Assembly: GCA_031254095.1 (NCBI GenBank)
Contig: JAIRVC010000144.1
Location: 1 to 9,213, forward strand
Length of the DNA: 9,213 nucleotides
Origin: Acidobacteriota bacterium
GTDB taxonomy: Bacteria; Acidobacteriota; UBA6911
Direction: 5' to 3'
Part shown: positions 6,468 to 9,213 of the stretch, one piece after another
How positions within the stretch are numbered: the first letter of the stretch is position 1
Layout of the letters: each line of letters starts with the position of its first letter
Program-made: the position numbers and the translations under genes
The notes under the pieces: model-generated
The model's database searches: none
Seen by the model: only the letters and a program-made list of their open reading frames with translations
Told to the model about the DNA's origin: nothing

Positions 6468-6511
6468 GTGTATGCACTCCTTTGCCGGGGAATTATTCCT
6501 TGATGTATGTT

Positions 6512-6540
6512 ATATCGAAAGAATCGCGGGGGAACTTTAG
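6512..6540 (-). promoter_or_regulatory. sigma-28 (SigD/FliA) promoter for the fliD operon
   Basis: On the minus strand, CTAAAGTT (6540-6533) matches the sigma-28 -35 element TAAAGTTT in its core, and TTCGATAT (6519-6512) matches the -10 element GCCGATAT at six of eight positions. The gap between TAAA and the -10 octamer is 16 nt; the consensus is 15. Transcription would start near 6505, about 38 nt before the FliD start codon. Late flagellar genes including fliD are normally sigma-28 dependent, which fits. Confidence 0.7.
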
Positions 6541-6550
6541 GCGCTGGCGG

Positions 6551-6578
6551 CAGCAGGCGCCGCTATGGGCGCCTGCTG
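6551..6578. other. perfect 11-bp inverted repeat upstream of the fliD promoter
   Basis: CAGCAGGCGCC (6551-6561) and GGCGCCTGCTG (6568-6578) flank a 6-nt loop. It lies 26 bp after the stop codon of the large upstream gene and 11 bp before the -35 element of the fliD promoter. The stem is GC-rich but no T-tract follows on either strand, so a classical intrinsic terminator is not shown. It may still stabilise the 3' end of the upstream transcript or partly stop it. Confidence 0.6.
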
Positions 6579-6603
6579 GTGTTGGGTGTCGGGGTGGGTG
6601 TGT

Positions 6604-9213
6604 TTAATCGTTTGGGGGGGGGGTGGCGGGGAGGCCAGTCATGGGAACATCGAAGCTAATGTTATTAGCTCTAACGCCATTCGGCCCTAAGATGTTCCCT
6701 CCTCCTTTGTAGGTTAGCCTCAACTTATTGGTAGCATGGTAATTCAGGTCTTGATTGCTCGTCAGGGAGAGGGTTAATGTTCCATCTACAAACTTTACCC
6801 CTGTCACTTCGGCGGCGTCAACTGTAAAGAATCCTGGCTTAAGAGGTCCGATAGGAGCGCCGTTAAGCTGGACAGTAAGTGTATACTTATCATTGCCTAT
6901 ACTACGAATGTTGGCGTTGCTAAAACTGGCGCCGCTGCCGCTAGCCCTAGCCTTGCGGCTGATATAGAAGCAATAGTGCTCACCAGTACCAACCCTCACA
7001 TAAAGATAATTGCCTGCTTCCAGCGTAATCGTAAATGCGCCGCTTGCGGTGGTATAACTGGGTGCGGTAGCTAGGGGTCTTGATTGCCTTGAGTACCCTA
7101 CTGTGGTACTCGACATTAACGTGATCGTTGAAGCGCCGTCGCCTAGCGGTACATAGACGATGTCTTCGACATATGAATCAGCAGTGGCAGGAGCAGTAGG
7201 AAATGTAATTGTCGGCGGAACAGCAAATGTTACAGGCATTCCGTCCATGCCGTTGCTGAATGTAATGGATTGCAAAACCATATTGTCAGAACTGCCGATA
7301 TACGCTTGCGTGTCGGGTACCGTATTCGTACTGACTGTGCTTTGATCCTGCAATCTTGTAGCTCCCGCCGTTACAACGTAATGGAGGATTTGTGGAGCAC
7401 TCCAATCCCAACCAGGTTCCGTTTGCGCGCTAATAGTAACCTGATTGCTATTAGCTCCATTTTCTGTTGTCCCATTCGGCAGTGTAAGGACATCACCATC
7501 TTTGTTCTGAATATCGAACCCATCTACACTTGAATTCTCTTTCAACGGTTCACTAAATGTAACCGTTATTGTGCTGCTGCCGTAACTCGCTCCTGTGATA
7601 AACGGCCGCACGTCATCTTTCAGGGCGAATACATACCGAATAACTGCGGAATTGTATGGCAGATCGATAATCAGGTGCTGCCCATGCACGACAGGAATTA
7701 CACCAGTACTAATAATAGGTGAACTCAATTCTGCTTTATCTGCCCGAATGTCAGCAAGTGAACTGGCGGTCGTATAATATGTCGCGCCCGAAAGGGGTCC
7801 TACGCTTGTCGTATCACTATTGATCCCAACCAAAGACGACACCCTCAGATCTCCGTTCTGGCTGATGGACAGTTCGCCGAGATTGCCGCTGGCGGCAGCA
7901 CTGATAATGCTTGTCGTACCTTTGGCCATCCGGTTGACTTTTGTCTTTACCTCAGAAGCCGGGGATGCTGTGGCATGATTTACCTCCCGTATCTCAAACG
8001 TACCCTTAAGCGGCTCTATCACGAACCGTACACTCCGGCCTCCGGAGAGGTCTTTGATGTAGTACTTCGCAGCTTCGACCGCAGTCTTGTCTGCTATGTT
8101 TTCGGGAGGATTGCTGGTGTTGAGTTTATCGGCTTCGTCTTTGCCGAACTGGACCTCAAGCCCCACGAAGACAGTGCCGGCCGCTATCGGCTTGACTTCC
8201 ATCGTGATCCTATTTCCGCTTTTCACCATACTCAAAATCTCAACACTGCTCGTGCTGGAGCCCTTAGCTGCCTCGACTTTAGGGAGGATCAAGATTTCAC
8301 CTGGCGCTGCCGTGGGGGGGGGAGAAGGAGTCTCCGTGGGGGACGGCGGTGCAGGATCATAATAATTAAAGTTATCATTTTCGTGCAGCCCGCCGACATC
8401 AAAGGTCAGTGTAATCGGGTTATTTCCTTCTGTGACTCTGATCGGAGGCGGTTTGGGGCTGACGAGCGGGCTCCCGTCAACAGTAGGATCGCCTATGGCG
8501 GGACCGGTAGTGCCGGTAGGCCGTCCTCGTACCACACCTTTATAATCGACCAAGTCCCCTGCACTGTTTCTTGCTGTCTCAATATAAGCGTCCACGACGC
8601 CCATCGTCTTCTTCTCCGTGTCGACCTCGCCCCACGTAATCACGAGCGTTCCGGCCTTGGAGGCTGCGAAGGTGGTGTTATTCTCTTTACCGGCCTTGGC
8701 GGTGGCCTTGGCGCGGATTTCGAGGGTAGTGTTCGCGCTCGGCTTGGGGACGCTGGTTCCCCATGTCTTCTTGTCTTTATTGTAGACCTCGTAGGTCTTG
8801 GTGTTGATCTTGACGGTCGTGTTGGTAAACGTCGGCTGGATGACCTCCGGCATGATGGCGCGCCGGGCGATTTCGTAGAACTGCGGCGCGGTCGCGGCCT
8901 TCTTCTGGGTCGCGGCGGTCCAGAGCGCCAGCGTCTCGCCGTATAGTTCCGGACCAGTCGCGGGGACCAGCGGGTGTCCTACCTTGGCGTGGTCTTTATT
9001 GTAGACGATTGGGGTAGTGGCGGTGTTCGTTTTGTCTTCAAACGCCTCTTTCCGCGCCGCCGCGAGATTATCCGCATTCTCCGATTTACCTTTAGCCGTA
9101 TTCAGAGCCGTTTCGTTAATGACACTCACCGCGACGCCGGCCTTGACTCTCATGACCTCTTTCTTATAGTCGGCTCTTTGTTTCAGCGCCTTGCCGGCCC
9201 CGTTGATGCTCAG
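6604..9213 (-). CDS. large beta-rich surface-type protein of unknown function, 5' end missing
   Basis: 870 codons are open from the right window edge to TAA at 6606-6604. An ATG at 9153 exists, but the 20 codons before it are open and its GAGG is only 2 nt away, so the true start is probably outside. Residue 1 here is the edge codon. Residues about 5-60 look helical. About 120-260 are beta-rich and charged. About 286-304 form a linker (PAPPSPTETPSPPPTAAP), followed by another beta-rich region (about 305-410). Residues about 533-640 resemble a bacterial Ig-like or SwmB-type repeat (ITGASYGSSTITVTFSEPLK...). Residues about 760-860 form a further beta-sandwich-like segment. Only one Cys was noticed, and Thr/Ser/Asn/Gly are abundant, as in exported surface proteins. 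No flagellin-type C-terminus, LPXTG or SLH motif is seen. It lies just upstream of the fliD promoter. The 3' half appears lower in GC than the 5' half. Confidence 0.75.
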   Translation of the reverse strand: MSINGAGKALKQRADYKKEVMRVKAGVAVSVINETALNTAKGKSENADNLAAARKEAFEDKTNTATTPIVYNKDHAKVGHPLVPATGPELYGETLALWTAATQKKAATAPQFYEIARRAIMPEVIQPTFTNTTVKINTKTYEVYNKDKKTWGTSVPKPSANTTLEIRAKATAKAGKENNTTFAASKAGTLVITWGEVDTEKKTMGVVDAYIETARNSAGDLVDYKGVVRGRPTGTTGPAIGDPTVDGSPLVSPKPPPIRVTEGNNPITLTFDVGGLHENDNFNYYDPAPPSPTETPSPPPTAAPGEILILPKVEAAKGSSTSSVEILSMVKSGNRITMEVKPIAAGTVFVGLEVQFGKDEADKLNTSNPPENIADKTAVEAAKYYIKDLSGGRSVRFVIEPLKGTFEIREVNHATASPASEVKTKVNRMAKGTTSIISAAASGNLGELSISQNGDLRVSSLVGINSDTTSVGPLSGATYYTTASSLADIRADKAELSSPIISTGVIPVVHGQHLIIDLPYNSAVIRYVFALKDDVRPFITGASYGSSTITVTFSEPLKENSSVDGFDIQNKDGDVLTLPNGTTENGANSNQVTISAQTEPGWDWSAPQILHYVVTAGATRLQDQSTVSTNTVPDTQAYIGSSDNMVLQSITFSNGMDGMPVTFAVPPTITFPTAPATADSYVEDIVYVPLGDGASTITLMSSTTVGYSRQSRPLATAPSYTTASGAFTITLEAGNYLYVRVGTGEHYCFYISRKARASGSGASFSNANIRSIGNDKYTLTVQLNGAPIGPLKPGFFTVDAAEVTGVKFVDGTLTLSLTSNQDLNYHATNKLRLTYKGGGNILGPNGVRANNISFDVPMTGLPATPPPND
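6614..6623 (-). repeat. C10 homopolymer near the 3' end of the large gene
   Basis: Ten consecutive C on the coding strand encode part of the C-terminal TPPPND. The frame is intact as given. Loss or gain of one C would replace the last few residues with a longer tail rather than destroy the protein. Confidence 0.9.
8314..8322 (-). repeat. C9 homopolymer in the proline linker of the large gene
   Basis: Nine consecutive C encode exactly three proline codons (PSPPPTA, edge-based residues 298-300). The frame is intact as given. One base more or fewer leads to a stop within about ten codons in both shifted frames, so slippage here would act as an off switch. Confidence 0.9.

Noticed and set aside
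4716..6503. Long plus-strand open frame (595 codons) opposite fliD
   Set aside because: It is antisense to an unmistakable FliD, has a low-complexity Leu/Val/Gly/Ala-rich translation and no ribosome site. It follows from the GC-rich codon use of fliD.
7975..8946. Plus-strand open frame of 323 codons opposite the large surface-type gene
   Set aside because: The translation is Arg/Gly-rich without recognisable motifs, and the minus-strand frame has coherent beta-rich domain structure.
6604..9213. Large gene as a flagellin
   Set aside because: The C-terminus lacks the helical flagellin domain and ends in a short proline tail; the body is Ig-like, not flagellin-like.

Overview
The window looks like the chromosome of a motile, low-to-mid GC Bacillota bacterium (Clostridia or Negativicutes-like). 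The support is the flagellar gene order fliD-fliS-flgN-like-yaaR, a DUF327/YaaR protein, strong AGGAG-type ribosome binding sites, SigA-type promoters and a sigma-28 (SigD/FliA) promoter. The sequence does not decide the genus.

Layout. (1) 1-471, minus strand: 5' part of a J-domain protein gene cut by the left edge, with a near-consensus SigA promoter. (2) 560-3350, plus strand: a visibly AT-richer accessory block. It holds a Crp/Fnr-type regulator with its own extended -10 promoter, a 19-codon relic of an acyltransferase-3 gene, and a lipoprotein with an SGNH-like C-terminal domain. The block ends in about 160 bp without a gene, containing what looks like the relic of another gene start. (3) 3352-6467, minus strand: a flagellar late operon fliD-fliS-flgN-like-yaaR, probably driven by a sigma-28 promoter at 6512-6540. 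(4) 6604-9213, minus strand: a very long, Cys-poor, beta-rich Ser/Thr/Gly/Asn-rich protein with a proline linker. It is open to the right edge, so its start is outside the window. I do not recognise its family beyond Ig-like folds.

How it fits together. FliD (filament cap), FliS (flagellin chaperone) and the FlgN-like protein (chaperone for hook-associated proteins) serve late flagellar assembly. YaaR is a conserved small Bacillota protein of unknown role that often sits near such genes. The large gene upstream of fliD occupies a place where flagellin or FlaG genes often lie. It carries two cytosine homopolymers (C9 and C10) that could make it phase-variable. The C9 tract would switch the full-length protein off, and the C10 tract would swap the C-terminal tail.

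The most notable points are the homopolymer tracts in the large surface-type gene, a six-heptad tyrosine/leucine repeat inserted in FliD, the fusion of an acyltransferase-3 start to a lipoprotein gene, and an imperfect 24-bp direct repeat at the two ends of that lipoprotein gene. No RNA gene, CRISPR array or transposase was seen.
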